DNA of 5,586 nt from Rhodopirellula sp. (GTDB lineage Bacteria; Planctomycetota; Planctomycetia; Pirellulales; Pirellulaceae): the NCBI GenBank assembly GCA_002712845.1, contig PAUV01000037.1, positions 29,148 to 34,733 of the forward strand. The letters are read 5' to 3'. The notes beneath the pieces are model-generated. The model was not told the DNA's origin. It made no database searches and worked only from the letters and a program-made list of their open reading frames with translations. A program made the translations under genes and the position numbers. Below, piece by piece: positions 1 to 5,586 of this stretch; within the stretch, counting starts at the first letter, position 1, and every line of letters starts with the position of its first letter.

Positions 1-543
1 TCACCTGCCGATGGTGTTGTCACCATCACCGGGGTGCTGAGTCATCCATCTGAAAATGGTGATGGCGTTCGCGGACGTATTGTTTCCAGTGACGCGGGAA
101 GATTGCACGGAGAATGGGTTGCCTACCATGGTAGTGCGCCCACGGTTGTCGAAGGATTTCAGATATCAGCCGGCGAAACAGTTGATTTCATTACCGATTG
201 CCGTGAAGGGACTAATACGGATTCCTACGATTGGAAAACGACGATCGTTCTCCGCCAGAATGATGGTATTGAACACACGATGGTGTCGGAGAAATGTTTC
301 AGTGGTCAGAGGCATTCGTATGCGAATTTGACGGGTCAGATCATTCGTGCCTGGGAACTGGCTTATGGTCGCCAGCCTTCCGACGAAGAAGTCGTCATCG
401 CCGCCGATTTTTTGAAACAACAGTTGGCAGTGCTCGAGTCATCGCCTGATCATGTCAATGAAGGTAGCACTGTTGTGCATCAGGCGATGAGTACGTTGTG
501 TCATTCCCTGTTTGCATCGAATGAGTTTTTGTATGTGGAATAG
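1..543 (+). CDS. DUF1553 (PSD1-type) protein, C-terminal part only
   Basis: The frame is open from the first base and ends at TAG 541-543, so this is the last 180 residues of a longer protein whose start lies outside the window. Residues 1 to about 105 look like a beta-rich module, with SENGDGVRGRIVSS at about 17-30 and GETVDFITDCREG at about 58-70. Residues about 110-180 are helical and end in a pattern typical of planctomycete DUF1553 proteins: AWELAYGRQPSDEE (117-130), then a final SLFASNEFLYVE. Known members are large exported proteins, often with DUF1549 and a cytochrome-c-like domain; their biochemical role is unknown. The next gene, a DUF1501 protein 66 bases downstream on the same strand, is the usual partner, which supports both calls and suggests one operon. 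Family assignment is by motif memory and the N-terminal domains cannot be seen. Confidence 0.8.
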   Translation, partial: SPADGVVTITGVLSHPSENGDGVRGRIVSSDAGRLHGEWVAYHGSAPTVVEGFQISAGETVDFITDCREGTNTDSYDWKTTIVLRQNDGIEHTMVSEKCFSGQRHSYANLTGQIIRAWELAYGRQPSDEEVVIAADFLKQQLAVLESSPDHVNEGSTVVHQAMSTLCHSLFASNEFLYVE

Positions 544-595
544 ATTCAGGTTGATTGGCAACATCCAGTTTTGTTTCCGGCAGAACCCGCTGGGA

Positions 596-605
596 AAGGC
601 GGTGA
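596..605 (+). promoter_or_regulatory. Ribosome binding site of the DUF1501 gene
   Basis: AAGGCGGTGA matches the anti-Shine-Dalgarno complement AAGGAGGTGA at 9 of 10 bases. Its GGCGG core ends 7 bases before ATG 610. This decides the start: the upstream in-frame TTG at 571 would place the ribosome site inside the coding region and put 13 extra residues ahead of the Tat signal. Confidence 0.8.
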
Positions 606-609
606 ATCG

Positions 610-2046
610 ATGATTTACTCACGGCGTGCATTTCTGCAGCAGCAAGCGATGGGAGTGGGGTCGCTTGCCTTGGCGTGGTTATTGCAGCAGGAAAATGCAC
701 CAGCAAAGTTGAAGAAAATCTCGGCTCAATCGGAGATTCTGGACCTTCAGCCAAAAGCGCCGCATCATCAGCCCAAAGCAAAGGCGATGATCTCGCTGTT
801 TCAGCATGGGGGGCCGTCCCACATGGATTTGACGGACCCCAAACCTGAACTTACCCGGTTTGATGGAACAGACTACAAGGAAGACATTGCCTATAGCTTT
901 GCCAACGAAGCAAGCAAGAAATTGATGGGGACGCGATGGAAGTTTTCCAAGCATGGAGAGTGCGGTACTGAATTTTCTGAATTGCTTCCGCAAACGGCGA
1001 GTATCGCGGACGATATCTGTCTGATCCGAAGCATGCATACGGGGGCCAATGGGCATGAGGTCTCCATACGGTATTTCCACGGAGGAATTCCGGGGGTGCT
1101 TGGTAGAGCGCATTTTGCCTCATGGCTGCTTTACGGGTTAGGCTCGGAAACCCAGGACCTTCCCGCTTACATGGTGTTGACTGATCCCGGGGGGCATCCG
1201 GTTGATGGGGTCAATAACTGGTCCAGTGGTTTCATGCCGGCGATGTATCAGGGGACGGTGGTTCGTCCCAAGGAACCGCGGATTCTGAATTTGCAGGCAC
1301 CCGCGCACTTGCGTGGCCGCCCCCAACAGCAAGGTCTTGATTTCCTGCAGGCTTTGAATCGCCGCCATGCGAATCGCTTCCCCGGTGCAGATGATTTGGA
1401 AGCCAGGATTGCGAGTTATGAACTTGCGGCACGAATGCAGACCTCGGCTCACGAAGCTTTGGACATTTCAAGAGAAACCAAGGCGACACACGAAATGTAC
1501 GGGCTGAATGATGAAACGACACGTGAATATGGAACGCGTTGTTTGATCGCACGGCGACTCGTGGAGCGAGGGGTGCGTTTCGTTCAATTGTTTCTGGCAG
1601 GGCAACCATGGGACAATCACAACAATCTTGGCACAACGTTGCCAAGTGTGTGCCGACGAACTGACAAACCATCGGCGGCCCTGGTGAAGGATCTCAAGCA
1701 GCGGGGCATGCTTGATGAAGTCATTGTCCACTGGGGTGGTGAAATTGGTCGTTTACCAGTGACTCAAAATCAGGGTGCACCTGAGAAACATGGGCGCGAT
1801 CATAACGGGCAGGGTTTCAGTATCTGGCTGGCAGGAGGTGGGATCAAGCCGGGAATGGTCCATGGAGCGACAGACGATTTCGGTCATCGTGCAGTCGAGG
1901 GTATTGTGACACCCAACGATTATCAAGCGACGCTAATGCATTTATTCGGGTTGCAGTGGGACAAACTTGTATTTGATCATTCGGGGCGTGAAGAAATCAT
2001 CACTGCTGGAAGAAATGCAAAGGTGGTGACTGAGGTTTTGAGTTGA
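610..2046 (+). CDS. DUF1501 family protein, Tat-exported
   Basis: Complete 478-residue protein. The N-terminus has a twin-arginine signal, SRRAFL at residues 4-9, followed by a hydrophobic stretch (about 14-25), so export in folded form by the Tat pathway is likely. Family marks in order: FQHGGPSHMD (64-73), the IRSMHTGANGH segment (139-149), ILNLQAP (225-231), YGLNDETTREYGTRCL (297-312), PWDNHNN (333-339), MLDEVIVHWGGEIGR (367-381), HGRDHNGQGFSIWLAGGG (394-411), GATDDFGHRAVE (419-430), and HLFGL near the C-terminus. DUF1501 proteins are related to the alkaline phosphatase/sulfatase superfamily; the D, H and HGRDH residues could be metal ligands, but no reaction is established. The length is normal for the family and I see no damage. 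It is probably co-transcribed with the DUF1553 gene upstream and converges on the next gene. Start chosen from the strong ribosome site and the Tat motif. Confidence 0.93.
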   Translation: MIYSRRAFLQQQAMGVGSLALAWLLQQENAPAKLKKISAQSEILDLQPKAPHHQPKAKAMISLFQHGGPSHMDLTDPKPELTRFDGTDYKEDIAYSFANEASKKLMGTRWKFSKHGECGTEFSELLPQTASIADDICLIRSMHTGANGHEVSIRYFHGGIPGVLGRAHFASWLLYGLGSETQDLPAYMVLTDPGGHPVDGVNNWSSGFMPAMYQGTVVRPKEPRILNLQAPAHLRGRPQQQGLDFLQALNRRHANRFPGADDLEARIASYELAARMQTSAHEALDISRETKATHEMYGLNDETTREYGTRCLIARRLVERGVRFVQLFLAGQPWDNHNNLGTTLPSVCRRTDKPSAALVKDLKQRGMLDEVIVHWGGEIGRLPVTQNQGAPEKHGRDHNGQGFSIWLAGGGIKPGMVHGATDDFGHRAVEGIVTPNDYQATLMHLFGLQWDKLVFDHSGREEIITAGRNAKVVTEVLS

Positions 2047-2051
2047 ACATG

Positions 2052-2067
2052 ACGGCATGGGTGCCGT
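2052..2067 (+). terminator. Possible short hairpin after the DUF1501 stop
   Basis: ACGGCA, a 4-base loop TGGG, then TGCCGT form a perfect 6-bp stem starting 5 bases after the DUF1501 stop codon. Its position fits a transcript end between convergent genes. No T-run follows, so it is not a classical intrinsic terminator; it may only stabilise the 3' end or be chance. Confidence 0.3.
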
Positions 2068-2073
2068 GGCCGG

Positions 2074-2149
2074 TTCATGGTTGGGCGATGCGATCATGGC
2101 TGGGCGATGTGTTCATGGCTGGGCGATGTGTTCATGGCTGGGCGATGAA
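2074..2149. repeat. Four-copy 19-bp tandem repeat spanning the 3' end of the propeller gene
   Basis: Four head-to-tail units of 19 bases start at 2074, 2093, 2112 and 2131. The consensus is TTCATGGCTGGGCGATGTG. The third unit matches it exactly, the second differs at the first base, the first differs at two positions and the fourth only at its last two bases. The last unit lies mostly inside the minus-strand gene and encodes its last five residues, FIAQP, and its TGA stop. The other three copies lie in the gap beyond that stop. Because 19 is not a multiple of 3 and each copy carries the stop, the expansion leaves the protein intact. There are no spacers, so it is not a CRISPR array. It looks like a minisatellite made by replication slippage at the gene end. 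Confidence 0.9.
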
Positions 2150-3556
2150 TTGAAACGAGTACAAGTCGCCGTCGCGAATTACAAATTTCAGTTGCACGGG
2201 TCGGTCGGCCAGCACTTGCAATTCCGGGTTGTTTTTCCAGACAACCTTTTGTGAAATCGAGTCTCCCGTACACGGTTCACAATCCTTCAGGGAGAAGCCC
2301 GGAATCGGCTTGCCATCGAGATCCTGAATTTGCACCGTGATGGATCCGGTATCCGCGGTCACCAGATTCAGTTCCAACGCATTCCCTTGGAAGGTCAGAG
2401 GTCGCGTTGTGAGGTGTCCTTTGGTTTCTGCCGCATGCGCCGAAACAAATCCATCGACTCGGTAACTGAATCGTCGAACACGACTGTCTGGACCTGTATA
2501 GTAAGCCTCGGTTGCATAAACCGAATACTCGCGCTGGTTTCCGGGTAGTTGCACCAGTCCCCATGTCATGTAATTACTGCGATTGCCCCGGCGATCCTTG
2601 GGCGCTGTTTCGGGGATCACGGGTTCAGCCCATCGCTTGAAGTGAAGACCGTCTCGACTTGTCATCAGAATGGGTTCGACACGTTGGCCTTGATTGGGAA
2701 GGTAGCGTGTCGGGAATCCAATGAAAAAATGTGGGGCTCGTGGATATCGTTGTATGGCGTTGGTGTAGAGATGTTCTTTTCTCGCATCATCATATTGCAG
2801 GCCAACTGGCTGGGTCCAATTCAGGAAGTCATTTGACGTACACACCATGATGTCGCGAATGCCCTGATTGAACCAGCGGTGATAATCGCAGTATTGTTTT
2901 TGGATCGGATCATAGAAAGCCAGATTCTGTGAGTCGAAGGCTCCTTCTGTAATCACAGGTGTCTCCTGCATCAACTTCCAGTGCAGACCATCAGCTGATT
3001 GAAACGCAAACAATCCATGTTTGGAAGATTTGTCTCCGGGTCTCAACGAACGCCCGCGGCCCAACGCCTTGTACTTTGCCTCCGGTTTACACTTGGGATT
3101 CGTATCTTTGAACGGTGTGAAGTTGTGAGTACCCACTCCATTCCAAACGATATTGTTGGCAGTCGATCCGCCGAATTCACAAATCCCAAGTTCGGGTTTC
3201 TGCCAATGAATCCCATCCGTGCTTTCGGCATAACAGACAACTTCAGGGTGTGTTGCCCGTTTTGCTTTTTCATCCCAGTGAGATCCTCGATAGTACATCC
3301 TGTACTTATCACCATCTTGAAAAATAGTGTAGTAGGCACATGTGTTACCTTCCCAAGGTTTGTTCGTGATCAAAATCACTTCACGCGCTTTTGCTTGATG
3401 AAGTTGGAATGTGATCCCATTTGTGGTATCGATCAAGTAATCATCAATGAACAATTCACGTTGTTGACCGATGGGAATGGCATCTTCACTTATGGCAACA
3501 TTGGATTCGTTCAAGCAAAGTCCCAAAACGACAATCAAGTAAGCGAGTGATCTCAC
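2132..3556 (-). CDS. Secreted five-bladed beta-propeller protein, putative glycoside hydrolase relative
   Basis: Complete 474-residue protein starting at GTG 3556, with AAAGGA 7 bases upstream. Residues 1-23 look like a Sec signal peptide (hydrophobic core LAYLIVVLGLCL, possible cleavage after AIS at 21-23). The mature protein begins with RELFIDDYLID (33-43). Blade-like repeats follow, each with an S-x-D-G-x-H-W type motif: STDGIHW at 112, SADGLHW at 187, SNDFLNW at 241 and SRDGLHF at 300. Other family-like segments are AYYTIFQDGDKYRMYYRGSH (74-93) and THNFTPFKDTNP (143-154). The C-terminus (about 380-474) looks like a beta-sandwich, with IQDLDGKPIPGFSLKDC at 410-426. This matches a planctomycete secreted family resembling the GH32/GH43 propeller fold. 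Substrate and catalytic acids are not evident, so hydrolase activity is inferred. The gene converges on the DUF1501 gene with only 85 bases between stops, mostly occupied by the repeat. Confidence 0.85.
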   Translation of the reverse strand: MRSLAYLIVVLGLCLNESNVAISEDAIPIGQQRELFIDDYLIDTTNGITFQLHQAKAREVILITNKPWEGNTCAYYTIFQDGDKYRMYYRGSHWDEKAKRATHPEVVCYAESTDGIHWQKPELGICEFGGSTANNIVWNGVGTHNFTPFKDTNPKCKPEAKYKALGRGRSLRPGDKSSKHGLFAFQSADGLHWKLMQETPVITEGAFDSQNLAFYDPIQKQYCDYHRWFNQGIRDIMVCTSNDFLNWTQPVGLQYDDARKEHLYTNAIQRYPRAPHFFIGFPTRYLPNQGQRVEPILMTSRDGLHFKRWAEPVIPETAPKDRRGNRSNYMTWGLVQLPGNQREYSVYATEAYYTGPDSRVRRFSYRVDGFVSAHAAETKGHLTTRPLTFQGNALELNLVTADTGSITVQIQDLDGKPIPGFSLKDCEPCTGDSISQKVVWKNNPELQVLADRPVQLKFVIRDGDLYSFQFIAQP

Positions 3557-3563
3557 GATCTGA

Positions 3564-3569
3564 TCCTTT
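3564..3569 (-). promoter_or_regulatory. Ribosome binding site of the propeller gene
   Basis: On the minus strand AAAGGA lies 7 bases before the GTG at 3556. No ATG start in this frame is found before the signal peptide, so the site supports GTG as the real start. Confidence 0.65.
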
Positions 3570-3586
3570 CAAGCAAGGGTGGAACA

Positions 3587-3860
3587 TCAGCAAGCGATCT
3601 TACTGAATTGGCGGGAATGTGCAGGGGAGCAACTTGCTGGCTTGCGTTTTTTGCTGCAGGCACAGGCTACAGCAGATGATAGTATTAGGTATTGAATCGC
3701 AGCATGCGCGAGAGTCTCAAACTTTTTAGCCGTCGAGTATTTTTTCAGGGATCTGGCTGTTATCCACTTGCAATCTTTCCCGTTTTGTTGAGTTCCGACG
3801 TGGATAATGCCATGCCAAATCTTATACTCTGCCACCACATCTTGGAGGATGTTTGACATG
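3587..3860 (-). pseudogene. Possible decayed reading frame, perhaps a transposase C-terminus remnant
   Basis: A minus-strand frame ending with TGA at 3587-3589 is open through the gap and continues, antisense to the next gene, to about 4153. Only the part outside that gene could be of independent origin. It contains VVAEYKIWHGIIH, then GKDCKWITARSLK and STAKKFETLAHAAIQYLIL. The order Y-x-x-W, I-x-H, G-x-x-C-K, A-R-x-L, T-A-K-x-F/L vaguely recalls the region after the catalytic glutamate in IS4-type DDE transposases, but the expected I-E-x-(H/Y/F) and K-x-G-C are not intact. The tail is Cys/Lys/Ser-rich and looks like non-coding translation. There is no start codon with a ribosome site, no terminal inverted repeats and no target duplication that I can see. 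It may simply be a chance open frame. Confidence 0.22.
3844..3860 (+). promoter_or_regulatory. Strong ribosome site and ATG in the wrong frame for the downstream gene
   Basis: GGAGG at 3844-3848 lies 9 bases before ATG 3858-3860, the best translation start signal ahead of the asparagine-synthase-like gene. However, this ATG opens a frame that ends after 14 codons at TGA 3900-3902. The long frame is offset by one base and is blocked upstream by TGA 3854-3856. Either the signal is fortuitous, or it is the original start and an indel between about 3860 and 3900 broke the connection. Confidence 0.4.
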
Positions 3861-3862
3861 GT

Positions 3863-5341
3863 TTGCCACGATGTATCAGTGTTCGCGGTCCAGCCTCGCT
3901 GAAAACAATTCCACAGACGCAGTTGTTTCGGTTCCGCAAAGGGTTTTCGGTCGTGCAAGAGTTCATCACGGATTGGTTGGCATCCACACCCGTTTTCTTT
4001 AATGAAACGAACAAGCGAATCAGCCACAACATCAACGATGTTGTGGATTGGGGCAATTTGAGTTTCGATCCAGAGGGCTTGTCGCTGTATTTGTCGGCTG
4101 GTTATTCCGTGTTTGAGCGAACGCCCATTCTTGGGGTAAGAATGCTTCCACATTCGAGCAGCGTGAGGGTTGACGATTCGACCGGAGGGTTATTGGTAAA
4201 AAATGAAGTGGATGAGGTTCCGGATCTGCTTTCCAGGATTTCCGATGAGTCGGAAGTTATCGAGACGATTTTTGCTTCCGTGCGAGCATGGGAAGCAGAG
4301 CAGGTGGGACCTTTGGTAGTACCTACGAGTGGCGGATTTGATTCAAGATTGTTGAATATGGCGATCAATGATACGTCCCGCGTTCGAGCATTCACGTATG
4401 GTCTATCTGCAAATCAGCAAGATTCCCAGGAAGTGGTATTTGCCAAGGAACTGTCCAGTGGTCTTGGGCTTAAGTGGGGCCAGATCGAGATTGGCGCATT
4501 CCACGACCACTTATCCGAATGGGACCAGGTCTTCGGTGTTTCGACTCATGCTCATGGCATGTATCAAATGGAATTTTTTAAAAAAATTCTTCATCAGCAC
4601 CGGGATTTAAATGGTTCGGCTTTTCTGAGTGGCATTATCGGTGATGCATGGGCCGGTTCACTCTCCATTGCACCCATGAAATCACCGCAGGATCTCAAGT
4701 ATCTGTACTACTCACATGGTTTGAACGCGGATAGCGATGCATCGTTGCTTCCGGTTCGCAGCCATGAATTGCTTGAGCAGCAATTTGAACATGAACGACA
4801 GCATCTCGTGAACGACAAATATCGGGTTGTAGCCGCAATGAGGTGTAAGCTGACTTTGTTGAGCTATTTGATGCGGGTTCCAGAGCATTTAGGGTTCAAG
4901 CCTTGGTCACCCTTTCTCGACCAGCAGGTTGCACTTGATATGTTGAATATTTCAGCGGACAGAAAGAAGAAGCGTAAATGGCAACGGGATTTTTTTGCAA
5001 AGCACCAATGCGATCTGGAGACAAAAAAACTCTCGGTCAGTAATAAGAATGACCTCAATTATCAGGCAATGAATATCAGGCCATTGCAACCACTGTCCAC
5101 CGATTTGCTGCGCGAGATTATTGATCCCAAGTATGTGGAATGGATTAATTCACAAATTGGCCCCGAGACACGGCTTTCACGTTTGAAGCGATGGGGCCTG
5201 AAAACTCGGAATATTCGTCGAGTTCTTCGTGGTATGGGGGTCAAGGATAACAGAGCCCAGTGTTATGCCGCATACTTAACTTTGAAGCCATTGGAAACCG
5301 CACTGATAAAGAGAAACGCAGCTTCGAAGATGGGAACCTAA
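3863..5341 (+). CDS. Asparagine-synthase-like ATP-pyrophosphatase protein, N-terminal glutaminase half missing
   Basis: From TTG 3863 the protein has 492 residues, but the start is uncertain; GTG 3953, with AAAGGG 9 bases upstream, would give about 462. The synthase domain is clear: the PP-loop SGGFDSR at 156-162 binds ATP, and SGIIGDAWAG at 256-265 resembles the later conserved glycine/acidic loop. These enzymes adenylate a carboxylate and replace AMP with an amine. Residues about 34-103 (FITDWLASTPVFFN, YLSAGYSVFERTPILGVRMLP) resemble the second half of a class II glutamine amidotransferase domain. The first half, with the catalytic Cys2, is absent, so glutamine-derived ammonia cannot be made by this chain as read. 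Related proteins occur in capsule, O-antigen and peptide-modification clusters; no such partner is visible here. The C-terminus (about 430-492) is basic. The 5' end sits next to a rearranged-looking gap, so true truncation is possible, though some families naturally lack the glutaminase. Confidence 0.82.
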   Translation: MPRCISVRGPASLKTIPQTQLFRFRKGFSVVQEFITDWLASTPVFFNETNKRISHNINDVVDWGNLSFDPEGLSLYLSAGYSVFERTPILGVRMLPHSSSVRVDDSTGGLLVKNEVDEVPDLLSRISDESEVIETIFASVRAWEAEQVGPLVVPTSGGFDSRLLNMAINDTSRVRAFTYGLSANQQDSQEVVFAKELSSGLGLKWGQIEIGAFHDHLSEWDQVFGVSTHAHGMYQMEFFKKILHQHRDLNGSAFLSGIIGDAWAGSLSIAPMKSPQDLKYLYYSHGLNADSDASLLPVRSHELLEQQFEHERQHLVNDKYRVVAAMRCKLTLLSYLMRVPEHLGFKPWSPFLDQQVALDMLNISADRKKKRKWQRDFFAKHQCDLETKKLSVSNKNDLNYQAMNIRPLQPLSTDLLREIIDPKYVEWINSQIGPETRLSRLKRWGLKTRNIRRVLRGMGVKDNRAQCYAAYLTLKPLETALIKRNAASKMGT

Positions 5342-5586
5342 ATCACGGGTGGGACCGGTTTCTTTCTGCAGAACAATCCATAAGACGAGTAAATCTGCCT
5401 TCTCAATGCGGACGAACGCTCGGTCTCACTGTTATGTCTACTCTGGGAGAATTGGCAGCAGGTGGTGTCACGCTGACTGTAACGCCCGAAGTTTGTTGTG
5501 TGATTCCTGCAGGGAGATGCAGGCGATTCGCTGCCTGAGCTCTCAGATTCGTAGTGCCCTGGAGACCCGTCTCTTAAACTATGGCG
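5342..5586. other. Unassigned right-hand region with clustered small inverted repeats
   Basis: No recognisable gene. A plus-strand frame ends at TGA 5536-5538 but begins inside the preceding gene in another frame. A minus-strand frame is open from the window edge to TAG at 5338-5340 (about 82 codons, Ser/Arg-rich); neither resembles a family I know. Inverted repeats cluster at the right: CCTGCA/TGCAGG (5506-5511 with 5518-5523), CAGGC/GCCTG (5520-5524 with 5533-5537), CTGA/TCAG (5535-5538 with 5543-5546) and GAGA/TCTC (5562-5565 with 5570-5573). None is followed by a T-run, so no terminator for the preceding gene can be assigned. Confidence 0.4.

Larger units (their letters stand above)
3557..3862. 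other. Divergent intergenic region, no confident gene
   Basis: This 306-base stretch separates the minus-strand propeller gene from the plus-strand asparagine-synthase-like gene. It should contain the promoters for both, but I see no convincing -35/-10 pair. All three plus-strand frames are interrupted by stops between 3600 and 3860, so it does not encode a longer N-terminus of the downstream gene in one unbroken frame. One minus-strand frame stays open throughout and is listed separately as a possible remnant. A weak stem (TTTGCTG at 3650-3656 with CAGCAGA at 3670-3676, one G-T pair) is present, without terminator features. Confidence 0.6.

Noticed and set aside
571..609. In-frame TTG at 571 as the start of the DUF1501 gene.
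   Set aside because: The near-perfect ribosome site at 596-605 and the Tat motif right after ATG 610 make 610 the better start.
679..1731. Several long minus-strand frames inside the DUF1501 gene.
   Set aside because: They are shadows of a well-supported coding sequence and carry no recognisable motifs.
2074..2149. The tandem repeats as a CRISPR array.
   Set aside because: Units are directly joined, 19 bp long and without spacers; no cas gene is present.
2057..2254. Plus-strand frame of 65 codons across the tandem repeats.
   Set aside because: It is low-complexity translation of the 19-bp repeat and antisense to the end of the propeller gene; no ribosome site and no family likeness.
2999..3550. 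Plus-strand frame of 183 codons opposite the propeller gene.
   Set aside because: It lies antisense to a strongly supported family protein with signal peptide and repeated blade motifs.
3515..3556. Lipoprotein signal (Cys14) in the propeller protein.
   Set aside because: The sequence before the cysteine is V-L-G-L, lacking the small residue needed at -1 of a lipobox; an ordinary signal peptide with AIS cleavage fits better.
3861..4153. Minus-strand frame continuing from the gap into the asparagine-synthase-like gene.
   Set aside because: In this part it is antisense to sequence with clear homology-like motifs, so any real remnant must end near 3860.
5338..5586. Minus-strand open frame entering from the right edge as a real gene end.
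   Set aside because: It is only about 82 codons, Ser/Arg-rich without recognisable motifs, and its start is outside the window; not enough to call a gene.

Overview
The window looks like a piece of a planctomycete chromosome (phylum Planctomycetota, probably a marine or freshwater heterotroph of the Pirellula/Gimesia type). The main reason is the first gene pair: the tail of a DUF1549/DUF1553 (PSD1-type) protein followed at once by a Tat-exported DUF1501 protein. This two-gene unit is expanded in that phylum. The third gene belongs to a secreted beta-propeller family that is also common there. Assignment is from recognised motifs only; no search was run.

Layout. (1) Positions 1-543, plus: C-terminal end of a DUF1553-type protein, cut by the window edge. 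(2) 610-2046, plus: complete DUF1501 protein with a twin-arginine signal and a near-perfect Shine-Dalgarno. (3) 2047-2131: short gap between convergent genes, holding a small hairpin and a four-copy 19-bp tandem repeat whose last copy contains the stop codon of the next gene. (4) 2132-3556, minus: secreted five-bladed beta-propeller protein, a putative glycoside hydrolase relative. (5) 3557-3862: divergent gap without a confident gene, possibly carrying a decayed minus-strand reading frame, perhaps a transposase scar. (6) 3863-5341, plus: asparagine-synthase-like ATP-pyrophosphatase protein that lacks the catalytic-cysteine half of the usual glutaminase domain and has an uncertain start. (7) 5342-5586: no recognised gene; several small inverted repeats near the right edge.

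How the genes may work together. The DUF1553/DUF1501 pair is probably one operon. Such pairs often lie near secreted sugar- or sulfate-ester-processing genes in planctomycetes, so the neighbouring exported propeller protein may share a role in breaking down or binding external polysaccharide. This is inference from context. The asparagine-synthase-like gene probably belongs to a different unit (amidation of a surface glycan, peptide or small molecule) and is separated from the others by a gap that looks rearranged. I found no complete mobile element, CRISPR array, RNA gene or clearly new multi-gene system. The most unusual points are the repeat made from the end of the propeller gene and the disrupted 5' end of the asparagine-synthase-like gene.
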